Source: Adiantum capillus-veneris (lineage: Eukaryota; Streptophyta; Polypodiopsida; Polypodiales; Pteridaceae). Taken from it: a stretch of DNA of 64,000 nucleotides. Made by a program: the position numbers and the translations under genes. Of the stretch, positions 23,383 to 35,900 are shown piece by piece. Below the pieces are notes generated by a model that ran no database searches, was not told the DNA's origin, and worked only from the letters and a program-made list of their open reading frames with translations. The DNA is taken from positions 154,849,092 to 154,913,091 of the forward strand of contig CM043943.1 of the NCBI GenBank assembly GCA_014529385.2, written 5' to 3'. Positions within the stretch are counted from its first letter, which is position 1; each line of letters starts with the position of its first letter.

Positions 23383-24829
23383 TTGTGAGTTTCTATCTAT
23401 ACACTACAGGAGGGTAAGGTGTGACACAAGCGGGTGAGTCGCAGGAGGGTGTTGTCAGTCACAGGGAAGGTGGGTGTGTGGGAAGCACCTTGCTATTGTT
23501 GTGCCTTCCCGAGATCCAGTGACCTTGTTTCAGATCTTCTCAGCTGAGAGCCTCCTCACGTACTTTAGTTGGGGCTTCTGTGTGTACCTTTGTTTCGCCT
23601 TGTGAGGGTTGTGCGTTGCATGCACATTCTCCACCTTACACCTCATCAAGAATTGTGACTATTACTTGGTGAGCCTAATGTCATTTTCTATTTTCTTGAG
23701 CCTGAAAGCTGTCACTTGGCATGATCTAGTCCATTAATGCCTTTGACACCAATCGCACGGCCAGGAGACTTAGCTCGCTTTATGTGAAAGTCAAAGTCGA
23801 CAAGCTCTTAAAAGAAGGAGAAGTTACATTGGTGCAAGCAAAGTTGGTCCAAGCGAGAAGTGGTGCGAAGCAGTGCAAAAGGTGCACAGGGATGCTGAGT
23901 AAAGGGTTTAAGCTTATGTGTAAGGCATGGGCTGGTGGAAATTTGGGCCAAAAATGCTCCAAGAATGGCCAATTGAGGAGGCAAGTCCAAGTATCTAAAG
24001 TGTCGTTCTAATGCATGGGAACGTAGTGTTCAAAGTGCTCTAGAAGCCGGTCCAGACGGCTCCTCAAACGGAGCCCCGATGTGAAAGATATTGAGGTTCA
24101 AATTTAGAAAGCTTGGCAGATCTTCGACAAGGAGGGCAGATGGGGACAAATGGCCAGAGCTGGTGTCAGCGGATAAGATTGAAGAGCTCAAGTTGTGGAG
24201 CATGCTGGTCTTCTCGGATTGTCAGTTAGAGCTCTAGACGAAAGTTATGGCCAGTTGAATGTTTGCCAAGGGCCAGTTATGGGCCCACTTGCATGCATTG
24301 GGAAGCGTTCCTATCGAGAGATTTTGGGCTTCAACTAGGTTTTAGAATTTCATGCACATTGTATGGGAATAGCTGGAAGTGACGGCTCGTCAAACAGAGT
24401 CCCGAGAACCAAGATACTACAAGGGAAAGTTTATGCCAATTGACTGCAGAGCAATGTCGGATGAATTTTTTTGTCTTTTGGGTGACTCCGTTTGTGGGCT
24501 TGGCAAGACCAAAATGGTACAAGAATTGGCAAGATTAAAGTTGAGGTTGCCAACTTTTGGTGGGAACTTACAGCTTGGAAACTGAATGAGTAAGCAAGGA
24601 GTTGCCAAGCCATGAAGTTGTGGAGAACAGGTCAAGTTTTAGCAAATTTTTGGAGGAGTGTGGGGGGTTTGGGAGCCTTGGAATGGGAGAGCTTCAAGGG
24701 CCGCCACGTGGCCGTAGTAAATCCCACATGGGATTCGTGAGGAAAAAACGTAGAGTATATATGCCGCACTAGGGCGCCCCATTAGACAATGAGTTGGGGA
24801 GTGAGAGCTCTTGAGCTCCAAGCGATGGC
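23383..24829 (+). other. Unit B copy of the retroelement-like promoter/leader block
   Basis: Homologous to 4600-6032 with few differences. It contains the TATA-like GTATATATG near 24752. No protein recognised. Confidence 0.4.
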
Positions 24830-26084
24830 GTCCTAGCTTGTGGGCGCTACGTGCGCATGCACCAACAGTTGGCAGTGGTGGTGACGCTTTGGGGTGGTAC
24901 TGGTGGCCCTCTGGGTGACGCCGCTAGTGTGAAGCGGGTGATGATGTGGTAGTTTAGCAAGGTGGGTTTCCCACGGGCCCAAGGGGTGCCAAAAATTTTA
25001 TTGAGGAAGGCGTGTGTACTAAATGGGTTGTCACGGTGTCGTGAGAACCAAAATTGACTTGGGTGGAGAACTTTCAAAGTGTGGAGAGAGAGTGAATCGT
25101 TGAGGTGTCGGCAACCCATCAAAGGTGCTAAAATTGTACCCCCAAGTGGATAAAATCAACCCCCTTTCAAGAAAGAGGAACCCTGGAGTTAAACGGGCAA
25201 GAGGAACCCAGTTTTTTTTTTTGAAAATTGCTTCCCTATAAGAAGGTTTTTGAAATCATTGTAAAGGGCTTTTTGGCCAAACAGTTTTTAGAGCAAGTGA
25301 GAGGAGTTTTCCTCTGTGTAAACCATGGAGTCCGTGTAAGCCTTTTCAAGAAGAAGCTCGCTCTTTTGCCCTTTCTCGATGCCGATTCCCCGCTTCCCCT
25401 CATTTATTTTTTGTCGTGCTTTGCTTGTGTTGTTGGTTGCGGTGTGGTTGGGTGCCCCGAACCGAGGTCCGTGTATGCGCACGCGCGCGCACACACACAC
25501 ACACACAGGGGTTTGTGTAAGTCTACGGTGTGGAATAGAGGTGTTGGGTGTGTGACAGGTGTTGGAGCTTCCCGTGGAGCGTGTGTGCGTGTTGGTGCAT
25601 CAAAACGAGTGTGTGCAAGTGAAGTTGTGTGAATCTAAAGGTGAATCCTAGTGGATTGGTGTTGTGTTTACCCTGAGATGTAGAGAGGCGCACATTGTGT
25701 ATTTAGGGTGTGTATCCCTTGCCCCTTTCCATCTTCTGGTGTCCCCACAGAGGAGCATGGTGATTGTTCCTGATTTGGTAAAGAAAAACATTGTTTTGCA
25801 TTGGAGAAGATGGCGTCTCGAAGCTATTGTTCGATCTTTACAGGTGAAGAGAGTCCAGACGAGTAGATTGTGGATCTCGAGCTGTATATGTTGTCATTGC
25901 AAATGCCAAACAAGGAGAGTGAGATGCAAACTTTTTCGTTGGTGATGCGCGGCAAGGCGAAAGTGTGGTACGAAGCATTGGAAGGTGAGGCAAGGCTTGC
26001 TTGGTCGGCTCTACGGGCATGGTTCTTACATGATTTTTTCAAGGAAGTGTCCTCAGTAAAAATGGATGCCAAATTGAAGGCGCT
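24830..26084 (+). repeat. Inverted repeat, left arm (unit B)
   Basis: Counterpart of 6033-7283. In this unit the opposing arm is reduced to 26558-26854, so the long hairpin potential is mostly gone. Confidence 0.85.
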
Positions 26085-26370
26085 AAAACATGATGTAGAT
26101 AAGGAATTTGGTTTATTTTTGGATCGTTTTGAGGCTTGTTGGGCAGAGTTAGCGTCAACCATGCAGTTGTCTAATGGCGACTACTTTAAGCTGGAAAACT
26201 TCACGGCATTTCTACATCCTAAGGTTAGGGAAAAGGCAGACTTCGAAAGCCCGGAGAACTATAATGGCGTAATGGAAATTGCAAAGGCAAAGAGCAAGAA
26301 AATGAAAAAAAAATTGAGCAGGGAGTGTCGGGCTACGAAGCAATGGTTCGTACTCAACCAAAGGGTCTAG
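25810..26370 (+). pseudogene. Ty3/gypsy gag pseudogene (unit B)
   Basis: Duplicate of the gag pseudogene at 7009. The ATG at 25810 and the same premature TAG (25864-25866) are present, followed by the Retrotrans_gag-like helical domain to a stop at 26370. The zinc-knuckle segment that follows in unit A is cut off at ARPLPGRSYNCG by the deletion junction near 26557. Confidence 0.8.
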
Positions 26371-26554
26371 GGATGCTGCTCATAAGGAAAACCATGGGAA
26401 CCAAGGTATAGCAATTGTGCGGCAGAATTGGGTGCAAATTGTACATAATTTGTGTGAGCAAATGCAGGAATTGCACCTAAGTGTGATGGATAGGGCACAA
26501 CCAAGAGGAGCAAGGGGTAGGGCAAGGCCGTTGCCTGGCAGATCGTATAATTGT

Positions 26555-26557
26555 GGT
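26555..26557. other. Deletion junction in unit B (GGT microhomology)
   Basis: Unit A positions 7757-8972 (1216 bp) are missing here. The bases GGT occur at both breakpoints in unit A (7754-7756 and 8970-8972) and once here. The loss removed the loop and most of the right inverted-repeat arm. Confidence 0.88.
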
Positions 26558-26854
26558 TCCTCTTGCCCATTTAACTCCAGGGCTCCTCTTTTTTTAAAGG
26601 GGGTTGATTTTATCCACTTGGGGGTACCATTTTAGCACCTTTGATGGGCTGCCAACACCTCATCACTTCACTCTCTCTCTACACTTTGAAAGTTCTCCAC
26701 CCAAGTCTATTTTGGATGTCACAGCACCATGACAACCCATTTAGTGCACATGCATGCTAGCGGCGCCACCCAGAGGGCCGTAAGTACCACCCCAAAGAGT
26801 CACCACCGCCTGCAACCCCTGGTGCGTGCGCACACAGCGCCCACGAGCTAGGAC
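26558..26854 (-). repeat. Remnant of inverted repeat right arm (unit B)
   Basis: The outer ~300 bases of the right arm, complementary to about 24830-25220. Its survival shows that unit B once had the full inverted repeat, i.e. the difference is a deletion in B and not an insertion in A. Confidence 0.8.
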
Positions 26855-26859
26855 TAAGG

Positions 26860-27060
26860 ATGATAGGGTGAAGAGAATTGGTGTTGAATGCCCAGCTTCT
26901 CCACCAAAGCCTTCACAAGTTTGCTTCTAAATCCATTCCCTCTATCTGACACGAGCATCCATGGTATTGCAAAATGAAAGCAAATGTTATCAAAAACAAA
27001 TTGAGCCACAACATGGGCATTTACCTCCTTCACAACATTGGCCTCGACCCAACTTGTAGC
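26860..27060 (-). pseudogene. Ty3/gypsy integrase core fragment (unit B copy)
   Basis: Same 67-codon antisense integrase scrap as at 9279-9479, with the SDRGNGF motif reading through without a stop. Confidence 0.72.
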
Positions 27061-27077
27061 TAGTCAAATGATGCATA

Positions 27078-27221
27078 ATTGGTCACTATGCTAGGAATTG
27101 TCATGAGGCAAAAGTCTTTCGCAATTCAATGTTCAAAACCACTTGGAGGCATGTCTTCAGGGGGAGCCAAGCCTACTGCAAGTGCCAACAAGTTGGAGTA
27201 AGAAGTCAGTATCAGGAATGA
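27078..27221 (+). pseudogene. Gag zinc-knuckle scrap (unit B copy)
   Basis: Counterpart of 9497-9640, containing GHYARNC and ending at the same TGA. Confidence 0.45.
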
Positions 27222-28059
27222 GACTCAAGATGAGATTATCAAAGAAACTGCTTGCCAATCTGAGGAGATGTAGGAAAAAATAAATTCACTTGTCAACCCC
27301 TCTAATGAGGTCTTGATGACCAATGAAACCCTCCAACCTGACATTACTATCATGGGCATACAAGAACAGAAGTTAGACCTCATTTTCCATATTTCAAATG
27401 TCTCCGGATCTATGACCACTACTAGTCTGTTAAAAAAAAGAAGAAGAAGAAAGTGGTAGGACCTTGGTACTCGTTGCTCTTCTTTTTGGCATTATGTTCC
27501 ATCGCATTGGATTGGTGTTCAAGGGTTTTGGTTGCAACCCCAAGCCAATCTATATTTCCCTTTGATCTAGGTGGCTCCCATAACAATCGATTTGGTAGTT
27601 TCAAGGTGGTGCCCTTTATCAACCGTTGTATATGGTTTTTTGGGTCTTTGTTGTTGATAGATGTCTTTGTTAGAAGGGAGCATGGCTTTTGTTGTAACTT
27701 TTAAAAAAAAATATAATCCACTCACTATTATGATCTGTGAGTGGGGGGAAAAAAAGCTTCCATCTATACACTAAATAAGTGTGCTTGAAGGTGTTAAATT
27801 TACCCATTGAATGAATTTTTGTTAGTAAATTACCTCTCTCAAGAACAACAATTGTGTCACCACACCACCCACATCTCCTTGGTACAACCATTTATATTTT
27901 GGCCTATGATGCACCACAAAAGTAGTCATACATCCCCCTCCATGTAGAGTTGTTGTCGATAGCCTACTTGATGGTTGTGTATTTAGCCTTGCTTCAATCC
28001 ATTGCCAACACCCTCACTTCATCCATTGAAAATTGTGCATGTGTCACCACCTTATATCC

Positions 28060-28480
28060 TCTCTCTCTCTCTCTCTCCCCTACAACATTAAAATTCTCTT
28101 CTTCTCGGGGGTGTGTGTGTGTGTGTAGGTGTGTTATAAAAAGAGGGAAATGGTATAACCTTTCTATTGGTTATGCCATTTCCCTCTTGAATAATAGGTC
28201 TTCAGTTCAAATCTCCTCGTCGAATAGATCTTTAAGGTCTCTTGGGATAGTTTCGTACAACATTAAAATTCTCTTCTTCTCGTGTCTGTGTGTGTGTGTG
28301 CGCGCTAATAAAAAGAGGAAAATGGTATAACCTTTCTATCACCCAAGTGTGGTAGATTGGTTTGCCATTTCCCTCTTGAATAGCAGGTCTTGAGTTCAAC
28401 TCTCTTTGTCAAATAGATCTTTACGGTCTCTTGGGATAGTTTCCTACGACGTGAAAATTATCTTCTTCGTCTTCTTCTTC

Positions 28481-28531
<51 letters not shown>
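28060..28531. repeat. Microsatellite/minisatellite block (unit B)
   Basis: Counterpart of 10491-11080: a short (CT)n, then units containing CAACATTAAAATTCTCTTC at about 28083 and 28260 and a variant at 28446, closing with a long (GT)n (about 28485-28530). It has one partial unit fewer than unit A. Confidence 0.85.
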
Positions 28532-28532
<1 letters not shown>

Positions 28533-28763
28533 ACGAGAGCCCCATGCAGCCTAGTCATCACTTGCACTTGCCCGACTTGCAACATCAATACATCTAAATC
28601 ACCATGTCACATTAGCATCTAGTTCAATCCCATTGCTAATGCTATTGCATAGTAGTTGAGTTGAGCATCACCCTAGCATAACACTTGCATAACCACCTTA
28701 CCTCTTTGTAATAATTTCACAACAAGGATGACACTTGAAATTGGTGCATCTGGGAGAGTTAGG

Positions 28764-28767
<4 letters not shown>

Positions 28768-28833
<66 letters not shown>
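28768..28833. repeat. (CT)n microsatellite, about 33 units
   Basis: Uninterrupted CT tract homologous to 11311-11380. Confidence 0.95.
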
Positions 28834-28835
<2 letters not shown>

Positions 28836-30764
28836 GCACCTTGGTACCAATTTCTCAGCAACAACCATCCACATTAGCAACCTTTGGGTGTCAGCGAATG
28901 TAGAGTTGACCATCAACAAATGTGCAGGTGAGAGAGATGTAGGCACATGTAATTAGGGAGATATGTGAAGGTGTGATTGAGGTAGATAAATGTAGGTGTT
29001 GAGGAAGATATGTGCAGATGAGGAAGTACCTATATAGGTGAGAGATAGTGAGAGGGGAGGTCAAAGCCACACATGGTTACAAAAACCACAATTCACAGCT
29101 TTACTTGTGTAATCTTGACTTTAGCCACACAAGAAGCTTTAGAACAAAGGAAAGTCCCAAATTCGCTCGTCAACTCCAACAAAGATGGCCACAACAAAGT
29201 ACAAAAAAGAAGAAAACCATTGATGCTTCTTCATGCTTCTTCAATGCCCTCTCACATTGGCCAAAATCCAACAATAGCACAACGATGGATTTGCTAAGGA
29301 AATGATATCCTAGATGTTAAGCCCACTAGTCTCACTCCATGATAAGGGTCTTACTTCAAGGCATCTCTAAGCATGGGTAGCTACCCAAAGTCTCCTACAA
29401 GATCAAGGAGTAGAAGGCTACTCCATGGGCAAAGAAGTCTTGTGGTTACCAACAATATCAATACAAACTCTAGCATATAACTTAAAGCAATTCAACAATC
29501 TTGCACTATAAGGGGTAGCACAACAGTATGGCGACCCAAAAGCCTTGATCGTTTCTAAAGGGCTAGGTCACCTACATGACAGGACTTAATTCAATCAAAT
29601 TTAAGTGTGCTAACAAAAAAACATCAAGGAGAAGGTTGGTCATCTCTAACTCCATGCAATCTCAATGAACAAAGTCAAACATCAAGATGGATTTAGTGCT
29701 AACCAACCTGTCCCCCATTTCATCAAGTAGATAGAAAGGAATCTAAGCATAAGAATTCAAGTCTATTAGTTTGTGAGTTAGGTGGAGCAAAGTAAAGTGC
29801 CACAGTCAGGCACAAGTATAGATCAAGATGAGAGCACAGCCTCAACAACAAAAACTCTTGGTAAAGGGGATGGTAGTTGTAAAGATTATTTTAAGGCTTT
29901 TGTAGCTACTAATTTTAAAAGCACCCACCAATCATCTCTATCAACACATCACATTGTTCTCAATGCATTTTTTGTGTATGCATATAGATGTCCCAAGATT
30001 GGACAAATGCATTAGACACTCTTTCACCCATGCACTCAATTTCCAACAACAGTGGTAGCAATGACCATCACAACAATCTTTCAACTTGATCAGATCTATG
30101 TGACTGCCATAGCTATCATTTTCCTATTTCATAGTAGCTCACTTCTCCAACCATATGAACTATACTACCAATACCATGTTTACTTCTATCACCCATTACA
30201 TGTAAGCTATCCATGAGATTATACCAAATGCACCTTTTTTAAACTAGGTTTTTTCCCTTTGGTTAACAAGTTATTCGAGCCCTACTGTAATTTTAATACC
30301 GTGTTTTACCTTTCAACTTCCATATCAATAAAGTCATAGCTTATCCATAGCCAATAGATAATGGATATCAATTCAACTTGCCAATGTGTGATTCTCCACA
30401 AATTTTCACACAACTATCCATCAAAAACCATCTATGTTTGCAAATTCCCTTCTCCAGATGGACAACCATGCAGTATTCACAAGCCATTGATAAATAAGTC
30501 TTTTCCACACTTGGTTGCCTGTAATCTCTCCTTAATTCTTACAAACTCCATCATCATCAAAATGAGTATGGCCAAATTAAGCACTCCTAGGTTGGGGCAA
30601 CCTTTTGTAGCATGGCACAAGGACGTGTACCTTTAGGAAGGGAGACTTTTGTAGTGATTTTTGTATGATACACAAGTTTGGATCACATTGGCAAATTGAG
30701 TTAAGAGTGGATGGACTACCTTGCCACATCGATTGTCAAAGTGTGTCCCAATAAAATGTTCTAC

Positions 30765-31680
30765 ATAATTTTTGCAATGCTGCACCTTGTAATGTCAAAT
30801 GGGCTCTTTACGAGTTCCAACTTGTAGTTTGCAATGCTAATGAGTCTAGATAGTTAATTTTTAATTTTTAAAAAAATTAGAAGCCGTGTATATATGGGCA
30901 TTTCCAAATCAAACCTTAGTATAAAGGGAGTATAAATGGTAGTTCGTATATGTGAATATCAACTTTTCAAAAAGCTAATAAAGATGAGAGAGCTTGGAGA
31001 GAGCTTTGTCTATGGAGTTCTTCTTCGTCTTCTTTGCAAGATGAACACCTTGGACAAAATGAGGCCATAATGCAACCATTACATCCAGTAGAAATAGGGC
31101 AGCTAGCCAAGCAACTTGTTATCTAGCTTTGGGAAGAGGTCAGAGAAAATTCATAAAGGGGAAGAGTTTGTTCCTCCATGTCTCTAGTATTGAACTCATA
31201 GAGGGGAATTATGAGGGGGGGAATGGGCTCTTTGACCCAAGAGTTTTGGGAGAGAAATGACAAGAAAGCAAGTAGTTACCAAAACTCAAACCTTGCCAAG
31301 TTATATGGGAGAGTTTGAGGCAAAATTTCATGGTGTGCTTGTTCCATCAATGGATATAGCCTCAACTCTAGACAAAGAACCATACAATATGTGCGTAGTC
31401 ATGTCAACACCAGTGATGTGTCTTACCTTTGGTGGACCTACTTAAAATATATAGCCTAATTTGTGGAAGGATATTTTGTAGACTAATTTGTTACAAGCAT
31501 GGCCTTAACCTTGAGTTCTTTAAATCCATTCAAAGGAGAACGAACATTGGGATAAAGGCCACTATGGCTATGCAACAAGATATGGTTAACATCTATCACT
31601 AACACGTTATTATATACTTTTCAATAATAGAGAATAATGAGATGCACAACTTGTGCTTGTGCTCCGCCAAAACTCCATGT
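30765..31680. other. Single-copy-looking intergenic sequence
   Basis: Begins where homology to unit A ends. One 62-codon open frame at 31257-31445 has no recognisable similarity and is probably spurious. Confidence 0.5.
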
Positions 31681-31725
<45 letters not shown>

Positions 31726-31781
31726 CTCTCGTGTGTGCACTCCATCCTCACACAATCATTCCTTTCAATTGGTATCAAAGC
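31681..31781 (+). mobile_element. Copia LTR end with (CT)n and Met-tRNA primer site
   Basis: A (CT)n tract (31681-31722) leads to a TTTCA end (31767), two spacer bases and TGGTATCAAAGC (31770-31781). That matches the classic copia primer-binding site complementary to initiator tRNA-Met (TGGTATCAGAGC) with one change. It implies the 3' edge of a plus-oriented 5' copia LTR. No coding region in that orientation follows before the minus-strand copia begins. Confidence 0.6.
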
Positions 31782-31799
31782 TTGAGTATGAATATTGGG

Positions 31800-32929
31800 C
31801 TTGTGTAGAGCTTAAAGAGTAAGCTCTTTGTTAGGTTTAGCATTAGGGTGACACGATGAGACTCATAGAATTTAGAATGACAGATTAGAGATAGTAATTG
31901 GACAATGCACAAAGTGAAAACCCAATAACAATAACCTTGGGGCGGTTACTTTTCAAAATGTGTATCATATCACGTAAGTTAATCGGAGAGGATTATAAAT
32001 CATCCAAAATGTATACTTTTATATATACATTAGAGGGGGATGGGTGTTTTTAAAAATCGGTTCCTAGTGTAAATATAGTATGTACATTGAGGTATTATTA
32101 AGAACCTCTTGAATGCATGCGGTATTGGGAGATTTTGATAAGTGACTTCCCTAGGACAATAACTTAAATCAGATTCTGAAATGAACTAGCAACATTATCA
32201 ATGTGTGTACAAGATGTGGCTATTTATATAGAAGTAGCAAGGCTAGTGCAAGTGGTAGTACAAGCAGAATCTTTCGAAAGGGCAAAGGTCAACCTTCCAA
32301 TGTAGTCTTTAGAGAACACTCGTTTGGCTCCTTGTGCAATTCACCTAAGTCCACATGCTATCACATGGTTTCATGTTGATTGGATTTTGACTAGACTAGA
32401 GATGGTACTCACCAACATGTTTTAGAATAGGCCAAAGGCCACATACCCAACAACCCTTCCCTTGGACTATTGAAAAACTACATAGGCATATAGGCTCTAC
32501 CACACAAGCTAATAAAAGTCACACAGATTGGTAGTCACACATACTAATGCCACACAAATATAATAAGTGGTCTTATCATGACATGATGTGACACAGACTG
32601 AAGATTTTATATCACCAATCAAAGAGAAAGATGGATTACAATAAGTAACAAACTTGCAACTACTAGTCGATGTCCAAAAGGTGGTGGATGACCTTTGATG
32701 TCACAATTGCTATAAATTTCTTGGAAAAGTGTTTACGCTTGCCAAACTCATACAACTTCTTCTTCTTATTATTTGGCATATGTGAAGTGCGTGCGTGCTC
32801 AGAGTGTTATGCAAGCATAGAGAGTGGAGAGTTGGGTGGAGCTCAGTGAGGATAATACTACCTCGCACTCCTTATTTATTATCCATTAAAGAATAAGATT
32901 ATGGTTAGTGATGGGTTAGTAGTGCGCAT
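31800..32929. other. Intergenic or LTR-derived sequence without recognised genes
   Basis: No coding potential seen. Because the copia below reads leftward and its RNaseH end and a polypurine-like AATTGGGAGAT (minus strand, about 32938-32948) lie at the right edge, part of this stretch is probably its 3' LTR. I could not find a second copy to set limits. Confidence 0.4.
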
Positions 32930-35900
32930 CCAATCCGAAAAATCTCCCAATTGAAGGCCATCATGGCCCAAGTGGCCTATGTATGTACAACCATGAAACA
33001 TTCTAGTGGCTTCACCTACACCCATCATCTCAATGCAATGTGCAAATTGCTCTGAGGCTAGACTCTTTGTGAGAGCATCTGTAGGGTTGTCTCCGTATGA
33101 ACCTTGACTATCTTGATGCGCTTGCTAGCCAGTATGTCCCCTATCACATGATACTTGACCTCTATGTGTTTTGACTTAGATTGAAACATGGGGCTCTTTG
33201 CTAACACAATAGCACTCTAACTATCACAATGGAGCATCAAAGTAATCAATGCCAAGGTCTTACACTAGAAAAGATAACCAAATAGCTTCCTTTCTTGCAC
33301 TAGAAGCCGCAACATACTCTACCTTTGTGGTGGAAGACAAGTGCAATCATGGAGACATGAGATTCATGATACTGGGCTGCTCCTATAAATAGAAACACGT
33401 ACCTAGACGTAGATCTTTGACTATCTACACAACTTGCATAGTCTGCATTCGTCTAACCCACTATGGATGCATCACTATTCCCAAAGCATAAGCACTTGTG
33501 TGCTCTACCCTTCAGGTATCTCAGAATGTGCTTCACTACTTCCCATGCTTCCTATCAAGATTTTTCATAAATTTGCTAACCACTCCCACCGCAAATGCAA
33601 TGTCTAGTTTGGTGGCTACCATGGTGTACATAAGACTGCCTATTACTAAACAATATGGTACCTTTTTCATTTTTTATTTCTCAGCATCAGATTTGGGAGA
33701 ATCATTCTTGCTAAGTTTTGCATATGCCTACATTGGGGTACTCAATGGTATCTTTCCTCTTACATTTTTTAAAAATGGAAGACTTAGTGGATATAGATTT
33801 CCTGAGATAAATCCAGTATTCCATGTTTTATATCCCTCTTGATATGCATACCAAGAAAGTGACTTGCATCTCTCAAATCCTTCATAGCAAATTGCGTGCT
33901 AAGTGAATTCTTCAAGATGACAGTCTCATCTTTAGAATTTCGGCAATGAGCATATCATCAACATAAAGTATCAAGATGATTAGTGAGCCATCATTCAACT
34001 TTTGGGTATACAAGCATCGATCTTCTTGGCTGCGTACATAACCTTGGGACTGCATGTACTTATCATTTTTTTTGTATGACTACCTTGAGCCTTGCTTTAG
34101 GCCATACAATGCCTGACACAATCTACACACCAATCCTATCCTCATAAGATTTTCAAGTTTAACTTCAAAACGCTCTAGTTGTTTCATGTAGATGTCTTCT
34201 TCTAGATCCTCGTGAAGGAAATTCGTTTTCACATCCATCTGAACAAGTTCCATGTCCTCCATGAATACTAGTCCAAGCACAAGATGCAATGTAATCATCT
34301 TGACTACTGGAGAGAAAGTTTCATCAAATTCCACTCCTTTCTTCTATTTGAACCCCATAGCAATCAATCTAGCCTTATACTTAGGCTCAGGAGCTTTTGT
34401 CGTGTATTTCCTCTTATATACGACAAAAGAAGAACCTCTTAGCAATCAATCTAGCCTTATATTTAGGCTCAAGATCTTTTGCCTTGTATTTCTTCTTATG
34501 CACCCATTTTCAAGGCAAGTCTTGTTTCCCCTCTGGCAACTTTGTCAGTTTCCAAGTCTCATTTTCCATAATAGATTTATACTCTGATTGCAATATCCGC
34601 TCCCACTTCATTGTACCTTCCATACAAATAGCTTCTTGGTAGCAGGTAAGTTCTCCACAATTAGTGACTAACAAATAGTTTACAACTGGCTACAAATGCT
34701 CAATGGCATGAGAGACTCGCATAGATCTCCTCACTACTTGAGAGTTGGACTCTAATCTTTTTGGAGTACTACTAGTGGTAGGGACGTCACTAGCAGACTG
34801 AGCTGTTTGTTTGATCTCACTTGATGCTGCATCCTCAAATGTGGCCTTGCAATATTTAATGTCTCAAATAGACTGTCTATGCATTTTTGAGTCATTGAAG
34901 ATGTTAACCCTCACGGCACACGGACACCCTATGATCTATAAACGTTGTATTATTTAGAGTCAGGTACCGGGCTTGTCGGACCAATAGGAAAAGGGTAAGA
35001 GTGATCGCCGATGAGAGGCGCACTCTAACTAGGACATTCAAGGGATTAGTTGGCTAAGCATGGGCGCCCAAGTGTGAATGGGGTGAGCTCCTATAAAAGC
35101 CAACTAAACCTAATTTTTACTCATTCTCTCATTTGTGCAATTGAAGAGTGCTCTTGCTCCATCTCCATCTCCATCTTCTTCTTCTTCACCTCCTTGTGTG
35201 TGTGTGTGTGAGAGAGAGAGAGGGGGAGAGTGTGTGTGCGATTGAGCATTACGAAGGCACGACAGCGATGAAGCGGTTGAGCGCAGCACGACTGCAGCTT
35301 CTTCTTCATCGCGGCGAGGAATCCACCACGAAGGCGAGCGTAGAGCGGTGAGTGACACACCCTTGGCTCTCTTGAGCTTGCTAGTTTAGGCTTGTTGTGT
35401 GCTTGGAGCCATTTGTGGCTCGCACACGGTGTATTGGCAAGTCCCTTGCTTCGACAGTGCGGCAAGGAGCGCACAGAAGATAACTTGTGAGCTAGGAATG
35501 ACTTTACTAGAATCCAAGTGCAAGAGACGATAGCCCATCTCTCCATCTACACCATATCCTATGACGATGCATTTGTGTGATTTGGGATCTAGCTCGGATC
35601 TAGCTTCTTGTGTAGCTCTTTAGGGCCAAGTGAGAATGCCTCACACCCAAATACATGTAATTTGTCATCATTCGACTTCTTGCCACTCCATAGCTCTTGT
35701 GAACTCATATATATCAATGACATACTAGGAAATCAATTGATGATGTAAATTGTTGTCATAACAGACTCTCCCAAAAGTTTGGAGGTAAGTTTGCCATAGA
35801 AAACATGTTTGTGACTCTCTCTTGGATTGTCCTATTCATATGCTCCGCAATGCCATTCTGACCAGGTGCATACAACGTAGTAAACTGTCGTCCAATGCCT

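Larger units (their letters stand above)
22166..30764. repeat. Tandem segmental duplication, unit B
   Basis: Right unit of the head-to-tail duplication, starting at the shared TTGTTTGTAGGAGG motif and ending at TTCTAC (matched at 22154-22159 in A). It lacks the LTR element, one 157-bp unit and 1216 bp of the inverted repeat, and has gained the TIR element at 23140-23372. A 26-bp tandem duplication (GAGTAATGATTTGGTAG) lies at about 22958-23009, where A has one copy. Confidence 0.92.

Noticed and set aside
31257-31445. 62-codon ORF in intergenic DNA
   Set aside because: No recognisable domain, no supporting context, and length is expected by chance.
34252-34642. Plus-strand ORFs with membrane-like composition across 34.25-34.64 kb
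   Set aside because: Reverse complement of copia RT, whose Lys/Glu-rich minus-strand frame reads as hydrophobic on the opposite strand.
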